Part shown: in pieces, positions 8,453-16,659 of the stretch
How positions within the stretch are numbered: the first letter of the stretch is position 1
Layout: every line of letters starts with the position of its first letter
Assembly (NCBI GenBank): GCA_016712635.1
Contig: JADJQS010000012.1
Span: 4,593 to 68,592, forward strand
Reading direction: 5' to 3'
Length of the DNA stretch: 64,000 nt
DNA from: Gammaproteobacteria bacterium
GTDB lineage: Bacteria; Pseudomonadota; Gammaproteobacteria; SZUA-140
The notes under the pieces: model-generated
The model's database searches: none
What the model was told of the DNA's origin: nothing
Seen by the model: the letters and a program-made list of their open reading frames with translations, nothing else
Position numbers and translations under genes: made by a program

Positions 8453-9454
8453 ATGAAGGTAGTGGTCATGACGGCGGAGGGAGGACCCGAGGTTCTGGAG
8501 TGCCGCGAAATCCCCGATCCGGAGATTGGAGTCGCGACCCAGCTCAAGGTGCGCCTGCGCGCGGCCGGGGTGAATCCGGTCGATGCGAAGATGCGCCGGC
8601 GCGGGCTGTATTTCCCCGGCGCCTTGCCGGCGGTGCTCGGCTGCGACGGCGCCGGCATCGTCGTCGAGACCGGCGCGGCGGTGACCCGCTTCAAACCGGG
8701 TGACGAGGTCTGGTTTTGCGACGGCGGCGCCGGCGGCGATCCCGGGTGCTACGCCGAGTACAAGGTCCTGGACCAGGGCGTCGCACGCCTGAAACCGGCT
8801 GCGTTGAATTTCAACGAGGCCGCCGCGGCGCCGCTGGTGCTGATCACGGCATGGGAGGCGCTGTTCGAGCGCGCAGACCTGCGGTCGGGCCAATCGATAC
8901 TGATACATGGCGGCACCGGCGGCGTCGGCCACGTCGCGATCCAGCTCGCGAAGCGGGCAGGCGCCCAGGTCTGCGTCACCGTGGGAAGCCACGACAAGGC
9001 CGAGTACGCGCGCCGGCTCGGCGCCGACGAGTCAATCGTCTATTCCGAACGCGACTTCGTGCAGGCGGTGAACGCGTGGACGGACGGGCGTGGTGTGGAC
9101 GTAGCCCTCGACACGGTCGGCGGCGAGGTCTTCCGCCGCACCATCGAGGCAGTCGCGCATTACGGAGACCTGGTGACGCTGCTCGATCCCGGCGCGGACG
9201 TCGCCTGGCGCGAGGCGCGCAACCGCAACCTGCGCGTCGGTTTCGAGTTCATGCTGATACCGATGCTGCGCGGTCTGGCTGACGCGCGCCGGCGGCAGGG
9301 CGAGATACTGGATCGCTGCCGTGAATGGTGCGACGAGGGTGTGATGAGCATCGAGGTGGCGCGGACCCTGCCCCTCGAGTGGGCCGCCGAGGCTCACCGG
9401 CTCATCGAGCAGGGGCATACCCGGGGCAAGATCGTGCTGGAGATCGCGGACTGA
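8453..9454 (+). CDS. NADPH:quinone oxidoreductase-like, zinc-free MDR family
   Basis: A 333-residue medium-chain dehydrogenase/reductase of the zeta-crystallin/quinone-reductase branch. The N-terminal GroES-like domain has AAGVNPVDAKMRRRG and LGCDGAGIV (about 62-70). The Rossmann domain carries the NADP-binding loop HGGTGGVGHVAIQLA at about 152-166, with the alanine/glycine pattern of quinone reductases. The structural and catalytic zinc cysteine clusters of alcohol dehydrogenases are absent. A strong GGAGGAAGTAAATC precedes the ATG. It likely reduces quinones or enones with NADPH, but the substrate cannot be told from sequence. It is monocistronic. Confidence 0.88.
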   Translation: MKVVVMTAEGGPEVLECREIPDPEIGVATQLKVRLRAAGVNPVDAKMRRRGLYFPGALPAVLGCDGAGIVVETGAAVTRFKPGDEVWFCDGGAGGDPGCYAEYKVLDQGVARLKPAALNFNEAAAAPLVLITAWEALFERADLRSGQSILIHGGTGGVGHVAIQLAKRAGAQVCVTVGSHDKAEYARRLGADESIVYSERDFVQAVNAWTDGRGVDVALDTVGGEVFRRTIEAVAHYGDLVTLLDPGADVAWREARNRNLRVGFEFMLIPMLRGLADARRRQGEILDRCREWCDEGVMSIEVARTLPLEWAAEAHRLIEQGHTRGKIVLEIAD

Positions 9455-9542
9455 TCTCTGTGCAGATCAGGGCGCCGCGCTCCAGCCGCGTGCCGAGGCC
9501 AAGGGGCCTCCGGAGCAATGTGCCGCGCGACACTCGCCGCGG

Positions 9543-9722
9543 TCAGCGGCGGTAGCGCTGCCGCCCGGGGCGAAGGCGCAGCGGCTGGAGTTCTGCAGCG
9601 CCATCCGGGTCGTACTGCCGGCTCCAGGCCTTGCTGGATCTGAGGCTCAGGGCGATCGCCGCGCCGACGATACCGCCGACCATGAATGCCATGAGTACCG
9701 ACTCGATCATTATATCCGTCAT
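9543..9722 (-). CDS. Small single-pass membrane protein, 59 aa
   Basis: A short gene read on the minus strand from ATG 9722 to TGA 9543. It begins MTDIMIESVLMAFMVGGIVG and has one clear transmembrane segment (about residues 8-27, glycine- and alanine-rich). A basic, arginine-rich tail ends in RQRYRR, so the C-terminus is expected in the cytoplasm. A GGAGG lies 8 bases ahead of the ATG, a near-ideal ribosome-binding site that supports translation. Function is unknown; it stands alone, facing the end of the upstream oxidoreductase gene. Confidence 0.7.
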   Translation of the reverse strand: MTDIMIESVLMAFMVGGIVGAAIALSLRSSKAWSRQYDPDGAAELQPLRLRPGRQRYRR

Positions 9723-9998
9723 TGGTTTGGCCTCCGGGGTATAAACCCGCTGATTCCAGTTCTGGTGCCTCCATATCCGATATCGTCACCTGTCGTATCG
9801 GGTTTAATTAAATGCGCCTCGGGCAGGAATCGGTGTCGGTTCACGGTCATGTTTCGGTGGTAGCACATGTAGAGACGTGTGTGTGATTCTGGAGAAGGGT
9901 ATTGGTATATTTGCAATAAGAAATAACATGTTGAATTTAATTTCTACTGTAGAACGTGATTGATTGCCCTGTGTCCGGGTGGCGCGTATCTTGTCTGC

Positions 9999-11072
9999 AT
10001 GAAACTCGACCATCACGAACGCAAACGGAGTGGCCGTGGCGCAACCCTGAGCCCGGACAACCGCTACAGCGCGCGCACCCGCGCCGGGATCGACGATGGC
10101 TGGGGTAGCCTCGACGCGACGCTGGAACCACTTGCCACCACGCTGACGGTAGACGCCAGCCGCAGCGTGATCAGCTATAACAGCTCGCCCGATGTCGGCT
10201 TCGATCGCTCGATCAATCCCTACCGCGGCTGCGAGCACGGCTGCGTGTATTGCTTTGCGCGGCCCACACACGCCTATCTCGACCTGTCGCCCGGCCTCGA
10301 CTTCGAGAGCCGGCTGTTTTACAAGCCCGACGCGCCGGAGCTGCTGCGCAAGGAACTGGCCGCATCGCGTTACGAATGCGCGACTATTGCCGTTGGCATC
10401 ATCACCGATTCCTACCAGCCGGTGGAGCGGCGCCTGGGCCTGACGCGGCGCATCCTTGAGACACTTCTGGAGGTGCGCCACCCGTTCAGCATCGTGACCA
10501 AGTCCGCGCTGATCGAGCGCGACCTAGACCTGCTGGCGGAGTCGGCGCGGCTGAACCTGGCCGGTGTCGCCGTGTCGGTGACGACACTGCAACGCGACCT
10601 CGCGCGCCGCATGGAGCCGCGCGCGGCCGCGCCGCAGCGCCGGCTGGAGGTGATCCGGAGCCTCAGCGCCGCCGGCGTGCCGGTCACCGTGCTGGTGGCG
10701 CCGCTGATCCCGGTGCTGACCGATACCGAACTGGAAGACATCCTCGGCCAGGCGCGGGAGGCGGGCGCACGCGCCGCGGGCTACGTGCTGCTGCGCCTGC
10801 CGTACGAACTGAAAGACATGTTCCGCGACTGGCTGCAGGTGAATGAACCGCTCAAGGCGTCCCACGTCATCGGCCGGTTGCAGGACACGCGCGGCGGCAA
10901 GGACTATCAGTCGGAGTTCGGCGTGCGCATGCGGGGGACGGGCGAGTACGCCGACATGATCGCGCAGCGCTTCCGTCTCCATGCGAAGAAGCTCGGCTAC
11001 GGCGAGCTGCCGGAACTCGACTGCTCGCAATTCAGGAAGCCAGCCACAGGTCCGCAGATGAGCCTATTTTGA
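9999..11072 (+). CDS. PA0069-family radical SAM protein
   Basis: A 357-residue radical SAM protein with the cluster motif CEHGCVYC (Cys78, Cys82, Cys85 from this start). The flanking YNSSPDVGFDRSINPYRG and FARPTHAYLDLSPGLDFES segments are typical of the SplB-like family known as PA0069 or Rv2578c. These resemble spore photoproduct lyase, but their reaction is not established. The frame is open back to a TTG at 9960. The ATG at 9999 (MKLDHHERKRSGRGA) is preferred because the conserved family sequence starts there, though no strong ribosome-binding site is visible. The C-terminus ends in MSLF, as commonly seen in this family. Confidence 0.9.
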   Translation: MKLDHHERKRSGRGATLSPDNRYSARTRAGIDDGWGSLDATLEPLATTLTVDASRSVISYNSSPDVGFDRSINPYRGCEHGCVYCFARPTHAYLDLSPGLDFESRLFYKPDAPELLRKELAASRYECATIAVGIITDSYQPVERRLGLTRRILETLLEVRHPFSIVTKSALIERDLDLLAESARLNLAGVAVSVTTLQRDLARRMEPRAAAPQRRLEVIRSLSAAGVPVTVLVAPLIPVLTDTELEDILGQAREAGARAAGYVLLRLPYELKDMFRDWLQVNEPLKASHVIGRLQDTRGGKDYQSEFGVRMRGTGEYADMIAQRFRLHAKKLGYGELPELDCSQFRKPATGPQMSLF

Positions 11073-11101
11073 TCTGTCCCGGCTTTTTACAGGAACGATG
11101 C

Positions 11102-11605
11102 ATGGCCTTTGCCTACTACAAGCGCCTGACCCGACGCCAGCAGGTCATCTACCGCAAGAGTAACGAGGTGCCTGCGGTGCCCCTGCCGAACTGGCGTACA
11201 GTGCAGCCGATCGCGCAGCGTCTGGAAGAGGCGCTGCCCGGTGGAGACCGGCGCGCCGTGCAGGAGCTGTGCGCCGAGCTGCTCAACGCGATGGCCGACG
11301 GCCTGAAGATCCGCCGCGTGCGCATCACCGTACTGGCGCGTCGCCCCTCCGACGAGACCGAGGAACTGCACGGCTGTTATCAGCCTGCCGAGGAGGGTGG
11401 ACATGCCGTGATCAAGGTGTGGATGCGCACTGCCAAGCGCAACCAGGTGGTGGCGTACAAATCCTTCCTGCGAACTGTTCTGCACGAGTTCTGCCATCAT
11501 CTGGACTACATGCTGCTCGGGCTGGCGGATTCGTTTCACACGGAAGGGTTCTATCAGCGGGAGTCGAGCCTGTTTCACCAGGTGATCCATCATACGGAAA
11601 TTTAG
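11102..11605 (+). CDS. Uncharacterised protein with HExxH metallopeptidase-like motif
   Basis: A 167-residue protein starting at ATG 11102 (MAFAYYKRLTRRQQ), preceded by AGGA at good spacing. The key feature is HEFCHH at residues 128-133, an HExxH zinc-binding motif. A further histidine (His146, in SFHTEGF) or acidic residue lies downstream and could be the third ligand. No signal peptide or membrane segment is seen, so it is probably cytosolic. The N-terminal half is helical with an arginine-rich patch. I do not recognise a named family; minigluzincin-like zinc peptidases are a possible fold. It starts 29 bp after the radical SAM gene and may be co-transcribed with it. Confidence 0.75.
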   Translation: MAFAYYKRLTRRQQVIYRKSNEVPAVPLPNWRTVQPIAQRLEEALPGGDRRAVQELCAELLNAMADGLKIRRVRITVLARRPSDETEELHGCYQPAEEGGHAVIKVWMRTAKRNQVVAYKSFLRTVLHEFCHHLDYMLLGLADSFHTEGFYQRESSLFHQVIHHTEI

Positions 11606-11735
11606 TTATATTACTTGAAGCCGCTTGGCACTGACGGCGCATCGCCCGGTGCAGGCTCGAAAGCTGGAATCCATCGATATTTCCCGGATTCCGCTGTGCA
11701 TTATACAGGCCGCATAATTGAAAGTGGAAACCGCC

Positions 11736-12032
11736 ATGCATGTAACCCTTGTCCATGTACAGGTCAAACCTGAGTGCGTCGCCGACTTCGTCGAGGCAAC
11801 ACGCCGAAATCATGAGCTCTCGGTGCGCGAGGCGGGCAACCGGCGCTTCGACGTACTGCAGTCGACCGAAGATTCGACACGCTTCGTGCTGTACGAGGCC
11901 TATGCCTCGGCGGCGGATGCCGCGGCGCACAAGCAGACCGCGCATTATCTGGCCTGGCGCGATGCGGTGGCCGGCTGGATGGCGGCGCCGCGCCAAGGCG
12001 TGCCGTATCGCGGCCTGTTTCCTGCAGGATGA
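11736..12032 (+). CDS. Antibiotic biosynthesis monooxygenase (ABM) domain protein
   Basis: A 98-residue single-domain protein of the dimeric alpha/beta-barrel ABM superfamily, similar in layout to LsrG and YgiN. The start MHVTLVHVQVKPECVADFVEAT is a typical first strand and helix; it is followed by NRRFDVLQS and RFVLYEAYAS strands and a HYLAWRD segment, the usual core positions. An in-frame TTG at 11718 lies upstream, but the ATG at 11736 better fits the family start. These enzymes often act on quinones or autoinducer-derived ketones. No substrate is evident here and it is not in a clear operon. Confidence 0.85.
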   Translation: MHVTLVHVQVKPECVADFVEATRRNHELSVREAGNRRFDVLQSTEDSTRFVLYEAYASAADAAAHKQTAHYLAWRDAVAGWMAAPRQGVPYRGLFPAG

Positions 12033-12109
12033 CTACGTAAAAGTGATGCTCTGGATCCCCGTTTTCGCGGGAATGACGTGCTGGTATTTAATGGCTGCTC
12101 CATAGATCA

Positions 12110-13300
12110 ATGACTTCGAGTCCATTTTCCATTGCGCGCCTGCCGCGCATCGAGTTCGGAGCGGGAACTGTTTCAAGGCTGCCGGCGATCGTCCGTGGCT
12201 ACGGGCGACAGGTGCTGCTGGTGACGGGCGCGCGTTCGTTTCAGGAAGGTCTGCACTGGGAACGTCTGACGCACGGACTGATGGAGCAGGGCATCGACTG
12301 GTGGCACTGCCGGGTGGAGGGCGAGCCGACGCCTGAGCTGGTCGACGAGGCGGTGCGGCAGTATGCCGGTGAGGGCATTGAGTGCGTGCTAGGCATCGGC
12401 GGCGGCAGCGCGCTGGACGCGGCGAAGGCCATTGCCGGCCTGCTGCACGTACAGCGCTCGGTGATGGACTACCTCGAGGGCGTCGGTCCGGAGCTGAAGT
12501 ACGAGGGGCCGGCGGTGCCGTTCATCGCCGTGCCGACTACGGCCGGCACCGGCAGCGAGGCGACCAAGAACGCAGTGCTGAGCCGGTCCGGTCCCGAGGG
12601 CTTCAAAAAGTCTTTCCGCGACGACAGGCTGGTGGCCGAGTACACGGTGGTCGATCCGGAACTGCTTGCCGGTTGTCCGCCGCCGGTCATCGCTGCCAAC
12701 GGCATGGATGCGCTGACGCAATTGCTCGAGTCCTACGTCTCGCTGCGCGCCAATCCGCTGACTGACGCGCTGGCGCTGAGCGGCCTCGCGGCGGTGCGCG
12801 ACGGATTGATCGAATGGTACGAGACCGGCGCGCAGGCCACAGACGCGCAGGCGCGCATGGCCTGTGCCGCGCTGCAGTCCGGCATCACGCTGGCGCAGAC
12901 CGGCTTGGGCTCGGTGCACGGCCTGGCCTCGCCGCTGGGGGCTTATTATCCGATCCCGCATGGGGTGGTGTGCGGCACACTGGTCGCTGCGGCCACAGCG
13001 GTCAACCTCGGGGCCATGCAGGCGCGCGAGCCGGGCAACCGCGCTCTGGGCCGCTATGCCGAGGCGGCGGAGGTGCTGCTGGGTCATCGTTTCGCCCGGC
13101 GTGAGGAGGCCTGGGACGCGCTGCTTGCCCTGCTGACGGACTGGACGGAGCGCCTCGGCCTGCCGCGCCTGCGGGAATTCGGGCTGGAGCCGGCCGGTTT
13201 CGATCACATCGTCGCCAATGCGCGCGGCAGCAGCATGAAGACCAATCCTATCGTGCTGACCGACGCCGAGATCCACCGGATCCTGAAGCAGCGTACATAA
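12110..13300 (+). CDS. Iron-containing alcohol dehydrogenase
   Basis: A 396-residue type III (Fe-dependent) alcohol dehydrogenase. The N-terminal Rossmann-like domain binds NAD(P) through GIGGGSALDAAKAI at about 95-108. The metal site is formed by Asp and His residues, visible in ANGMDALTQLLESYVS and GSVHGLASPLGAYYPIPHG (the two-histidine family signature). Members interconvert alcohols and aldehydes or ketones such as 1,3-propanediol, butanol or lactaldehyde; the substrate here is not determined. It is followed directly by a palindromic repeat element. Confidence 0.9.
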   Translation: MTSSPFSIARLPRIEFGAGTVSRLPAIVRGYGRQVLLVTGARSFQEGLHWERLTHGLMEQGIDWWHCRVEGEPTPELVDEAVRQYAGEGIECVLGIGGGSALDAAKAIAGLLHVQRSVMDYLEGVGPELKYEGPAVPFIAVPTTAGTGSEATKNAVLSRSGPEGFKKSFRDDRLVAEYTVVDPELLAGCPPPVIAANGMDALTQLLESYVSLRANPLTDALALSGLAAVRDGLIEWYETGAQATDAQARMACAALQSGITLAQTGLGSVHGLASPLGAYYPIPHGVVCGTLVAAATAVNLGAMQAREPGNRALGRYAEAAEVLLGHRFARREEAWDALLALLTDWTERLGLPRLREFGLEPAGFDHIVANARGSSMKTNPIVLTDAEIHRILKQRT

Positions 13301-13302
13301 GG

Positions 13303-13331
13303 ATGGGGACAGATTTTAAATCTGTCCCCAT
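13303..13331. repeat. Perfect 14-bp inverted repeat with GGGGACAGA core (second copy)
   Basis: ATGGGGACAGATTT and its reverse complement are separated by one base. The hairpin lies 3 bp after the alcohol dehydrogenase stop and shares its GGGGACAGA/TCTGTCCCC arms with the element at 2037-2064. Two copies with differing centres in one window suggest a dispersed element, possibly of the REP/RAYT type that is moved by an IS200-like transposase, although no such transposase gene lies here. It may double as a transcription terminator. Confidence 0.8.
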
Positions 13332-13430
13332 TCTCGCCGTTGTCAACGTAATTTGCGCCTCATGCGGTTTTCCCGTATCGTACGCAGCCAGTTAGAACAA
13401 TCCTGCGGATGGTTTCGTAACAGGCTGATT

Positions 13431-14069
13431 ATGAGATCGATTCTGGTCCTGAATGCCAAGGGCGGCTGCGGCAAGACCACGCTCGCCACCACCATTGCAA
13501 GCTTCTATGCCGTCCAGGGTCAGCGGGTCACGCTGGCGGATTTCGATTCGCAGCACTCCAGCTTGGACTGGCTGGCGGCGCGGCCTGAGGACCGGCCGCA
13601 CATCACCGGCGTGGCCGCCGATATGGGTACCTTCCGTGTCGAGGCGGACTGCGACTGCCTGGTGATCGATGCACCGGCTGCTGTGCACGGGCGCGCCATC
13701 ACCGAGCTGGTGCGGCGCGCCCAGAGTGTCGTCATGCCGGTGCTGCCCTCGCCGCTGGACATGCGCGCGGCGGCACACTTCATCGAGGAGCTGCTCATCG
13801 TCGGCAAGGTCTCGCGCAAGGAAACCAAGGTCGCGGTGGTGGCAAACCGCGTGCGCGAGAACACGCTGATCTACCATACCCTCGAGCGTTTTCTCACCCG
13901 GCTGGATATTCCCCTGATCGCGACCCTGCGCGACACCCAGAACTACATCCGCGCCGCTGAACGCGGCCTCGGCATCCTCGAGCTTGCGCCATCGCTGGTC
14001 GAGCCGGACCTGCAGCAGTGGAAATCCCTGACCCGCTGGCTGAACAGCAAACGCAGCCTCCCGGAGTGA
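13431..14069 (+). CDS. Orphan ParA/MinD-like P-loop ATPase (paralogue 1)
   Basis: A 212-residue ParA-family ATPase starting at ATG 13431 (MRSILVLNAKGGCGKTT). The deviant Walker A motif KGGCGKTT is at 10-17, followed by a DFDSQHSSLDW switch and the CLVIDAPAA Walker B-like strand. No ParB or centromere-like repeats are adjacent, so it is not a simple partition system. Orphan ParA proteins position protein complexes such as chemoreceptors, cellulose synthase or carboxysomes. It is clearly related to the protein at 19099-19806, sharing the same layout of about 210 residues and the IPFx-type segment before the C-terminus. Its stop is next to the start region of the DUF3187 gene. Confidence 0.88.
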   Translation: MRSILVLNAKGGCGKTTLATTIASFYAVQGQRVTLADFDSQHSSLDWLAARPEDRPHITGVAADMGTFRVEADCDCLVIDAPAAVHGRAITELVRRAQSVVMPVLPSPLDMRAAAHFIEELLIVGKVSRKETKVAVVANRVRENTLIYHTLERFLTRLDIPLIATLRDTQNYIRAAERGLGILELAPSLVEPDLQQWKSLTRWLNSKRSLPE

Positions 14070-14134
14070 GGCCGCATCCTCCGCAGTCCGCACGGGGCGC
14101 ATACGACCCCCGGCTTCAGCGGATCGGGACCGGT

Positions 14135-15115
14135 ATGTGTCTCAGCCTCTTCTTGCTGGCGGGCGCGATGCGTCCGGCCTCCGGGGACGAGTCCCTTCAG
14201 CCGTTTCTGAACGCGAACCAGAATCCGTTCATACAGATCTACAGCCCACCATCTCCCCAGTCCGCACGCCTGGTCCGGCCCGGGACCTGGCGCATCGCGT
14301 TGCAGCTTGATCTGACCAGCAACTCGATCGGAGAAGGCGATTCCATAGAGAGCATCGTCCTTGATGGCGAAACTTACCGGAGCGCCTTGTCCCTGAGTTA
14401 CGGCGTAACCGACCGGCTCGAGGCGGGCATTGTGATCCCGTACATCATGCACCGGCGCGGTGTGTTTGATAATTTCATCGAGGAATGGCACGACACCTTC
14501 GGGCTGTCGAACCGCAAGCGCACCGCCTTCGCGCGCGATCAGATGGACTATGCCTACACCGGACCGGAGGCGTCGCAGCGGCTGGACGAGCCGGCCGAGG
14601 GACTGGGGGATGTCCGCCTTACGCTGGGCTATCCCGTGGCGAGGAGCGAGGGAGCGGGCAGGGATATCGCCCTGCACGCGAGTCTCAAGTTGCCGAACGG
14701 AGATGCCGCAAAATTGCTGGGCAGCGAGGGCACCGATCTCGCCCTTCAGCTGAGTGCGGTGGACAGCCGCGTTCTGGGCAGATGGGATGCAACGCTGTTC
14801 TGGTCCCTGGGGGTGCTGCGCCTCGGTGAAGGCGAGGTGCTCGAAACTCTCCGGCGCGACTACGTCGCGATCGGAACGCTGGGGCTGGGGCGCCCGGTGA
14901 CCGGAAGGATCTCTCTCAAGATGCAGCTCGACGGCCATTCCTCCTTTTATGACAGCGACCTGGCGGCGCTTGGGTCCAATACCGTTCAGTTGACCGTGGG
15001 CGGGGAGATCGATCTGCCCGGGATGGCGACCTTAGACCTGGGTCTCGTGGAGAACCTGTTTACGGATACGACGCCTGATCTGGTCTTTCATCTGGCGTGG
15101 AGAACGTTAATATAA
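14135..15115 (+). CDS. DUF3187 family predicted outer-membrane protein
   Basis: From ATG 14135 the product is 326 residues with a hydrophobic N-terminal segment (CLSLFLLAGAMRPASG) consistent with a Sec signal peptide. A GTG at 14066, overlapping the parA stop as GTGA, would add 23 residues. The body is rich in alternating, aromatic beta-strand segments and matches what I recall of DUF3187 (IALQLDLTSNSIGEGDS, GDVRLTLGYPV). It reads as an outer-membrane beta-barrel, with YMHRRGVFD and DMD-type turns. The function is unknown. It sits in a + strand run with DUF3943, a peroxiredoxin and an HDAC-family gene. Confidence 0.75.
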   Translation: MCLSLFLLAGAMRPASGDESLQPFLNANQNPFIQIYSPPSPQSARLVRPGTWRIALQLDLTSNSIGEGDSIESIVLDGETYRSALSLSYGVTDRLEAGIVIPYIMHRRGVFDNFIEEWHDTFGLSNRKRTAFARDQMDYAYTGPEASQRLDEPAEGLGDVRLTLGYPVARSEGAGRDIALHASLKLPNGDAAKLLGSEGTDLALQLSAVDSRVLGRWDATLFWSLGVLRLGEGEVLETLRRDYVAIGTLGLGRPVTGRISLKMQLDGHSSFYDSDLAALGSNTVQLTVGGEIDLPGMATLDLGLVENLFTDTTPDLVFHLAWRTLI

Positions 15116-15142
15116 TGGCCGATGATTGGTACGGATGAGTAC

Positions 15143-16027
15143 ATGCGGATATTACGTTTAGACGGTTTCCTGTTCGGTGTGCTGATGTTTATGCTCGCCC
15201 ACGGACAGGTTTCCGCCGCCGGCTCACCGGCTGCAACCGGGGGGTTCACCTACAATGCCTCGCTGATCGATCAGGTCGCCGCGTTTCCCGATAAACCGGG
15301 CGGGCTCGGCCTCCGGGCGGGACGCAATGATCTCGCACTGTCGCTGGAGCCTGGCAGGAAAGAGCGAGAGGCGCGCGACTGGGACGGACTCAAGGAAGAT
15401 ACCCTGTACTTCGGCTTCACGCAGATGGCCGTGATCGGCCTGCTGTACGTCAGTCCGAAGAGCATCTCCGGCTGGTCCGCGGAAAAAAAGGACGAGTACA
15501 GCTTCGAGAAATGGAGGACCAACATCCGCCACGTCGTGTGGGACACCGATCGGTGGTGGATCAATTATGGCCTTCATCCCTACTGGGGCGGCTCCTACTA
15601 CGTCCGCGCCGCAGAGCGCGGTTACGGGCCGGCCCCGTCATTCTGGTATTCGTTCATGCTGTCGACCATCTACGAGTTCGGGGCCGAGGCGCTGTTCGAG
15701 CAGCCTTCCATCCAGGACCTGGTATTCACTCCCGGGCTGGGATTTTTCGTGGGTCGCTATTTCATGTCTGTGCGCGAAGGGCTCAAATTCCGCGCGCTGA
15801 ACGGCGAGGCGCTGTCCGGGACCGATCGGGCCAAGCTCTTTTTCACCGATCCGCTCGGTTCGGTCAACAGCAGGATCAACAGCGCGCTTGGACGCCAGGC
15901 CTCCTTCACGCTGGTGCCCGCCGTGATGGTCGCCGACACGGCTCCGCGGGCGCAGGCGGACGATGCGCTTGCCGGCGCACAGTCCGGGGACGTGTATTCC
16001 GGCATGCGCCTGCACCTTACCTGGTGA
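15143..16027 (+). CDS. DUF3943 family exported protein
   Basis: A 294-residue protein from ATG 15143 (a more upstream ATG at 15122 is also in frame; GGATGAG precedes the chosen one). It begins with a signal peptide (FLFGVLMFMLAHGQVSAAG). The central part, WRTNIRHVVWDTDRWWINYGLHPYWGGSYYVRA and FEQPSIQDLVFTPGLGFFVGRYF, is rich in Trp/Tyr/Gly and matches DUF3943. In this family the paired Trp and the HPYWG segment are strongly kept, and the protein is thought to be a membrane-associated envelope protein. It starts 27 bp after the DUF3187 stop and is likely in the same operon. Confidence 0.78.
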   Translation: MRILRLDGFLFGVLMFMLAHGQVSAAGSPAATGGFTYNASLIDQVAAFPDKPGGLGLRAGRNDLALSLEPGRKEREARDWDGLKEDTLYFGFTQMAVIGLLYVSPKSISGWSAEKKDEYSFEKWRTNIRHVVWDTDRWWINYGLHPYWGGSYYVRAAERGYGPAPSFWYSFMLSTIYEFGAEALFEQPSIQDLVFTPGLGFFVGRYFMSVREGLKFRALNGEALSGTDRAKLFFTDPLGSVNSRINSALGRQASFTLVPAVMVADTAPRAQADDALAGAQSGDVYSGMRLHLTW

Positions 16028-16101
16028 TCCGCACGGCGTGACCCGCCGTCAGGTTTGGTGTATGGTAAACGGGACGTACCTGCAACCATGGGGTTCCCCG
16101 C

Positions 16102-16647
16102 ATGAGCGGACGCGAGCGTACCATCTTGGCGGTTTTCCTGGCGTGTTTCATGGGGGGAGCGTATGCGGGTGAACTCGTGCCGGGCCAGCCCGCCCCCCGG
16201 TTCCAGCTTCCCGATCAGGACGGCACTGTGCACAGGCTGTCCGATTATCAGGGGCGCTGGCTGGTCCTCTACTTCTATCCCAAGAACGATACTCCGGGTT
16301 GTACCGAGGAGGCCTGCCGCTTCCGCGACGATATCCTGCATCTCAGGGAAATGGGGGCGCAGGTGCTGGGGGCGAGCCTGGACAACCAGGAATCGCACGC
16401 CGAGTTCGCCAGGAAATTCAGCCTCCAATTTCCGCTGCTGGCTGATATCGACGGCAAGGTGGCGGCGTCCTACGGTTCCCTGCGCAATCTCGGTATCATG
16501 AAGCTCGCCCACCGCCACACCTTCATCATCGATCCGGATGGGCGGATCGCAAAGATCTATCGCAAGGTGTCGCCCAAGACACACAGTGCGCAGGTCATCG
16601 ACGACCTGAAGGAACTGCAGCGAGGATATGCGGCGGCGTCCGGCTGA
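16102..16647 (+). CDS. Exported BCP-type peroxiredoxin
   Basis: A 181-residue peroxiredoxin that reduces hydroperoxides with thiols. The peroxidatic cysteine is in TPGCTEEAC (Cys67), with a resolving cysteine five residues later (Cys72), the spacing of bacterioferritin-comigratory protein (BCP/PrxQ). YFYPKNDTPGC and DPDGRIAKIYRKVSPKTH are core motifs. Unlike cytosolic BCP, it has an N-terminal hydrophobic stretch (ILAVFLACFMGGAYAGEL), so it is probably a periplasmic, secreted form. It lies about 75 bp after the DUF3943 stop with GGGG before its ATG. Confidence 0.9.
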   Translation: MSGRERTILAVFLACFMGGAYAGELVPGQPAPRFQLPDQDGTVHRLSDYQGRWLVLYFYPKNDTPGCTEEACRFRDDILHLREMGAQVLGASLDNQESHAEFARKFSLQFPLLADIDGKVAASYGSLRNLGIMKLAHRHTFIIDPDGRIAKIYRKVSPKTHSAQVIDDLKELQRGYAAASG

Positions 16648-16659
16648 TCCGCCGAAACC

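Noticed and set aside
9394..9789. Minus-strand frame of 131 codons
   Set aside because: The 59-residue membrane protein in another frame has the good ribosome-binding site; this one has biased, repeat-like sequence.
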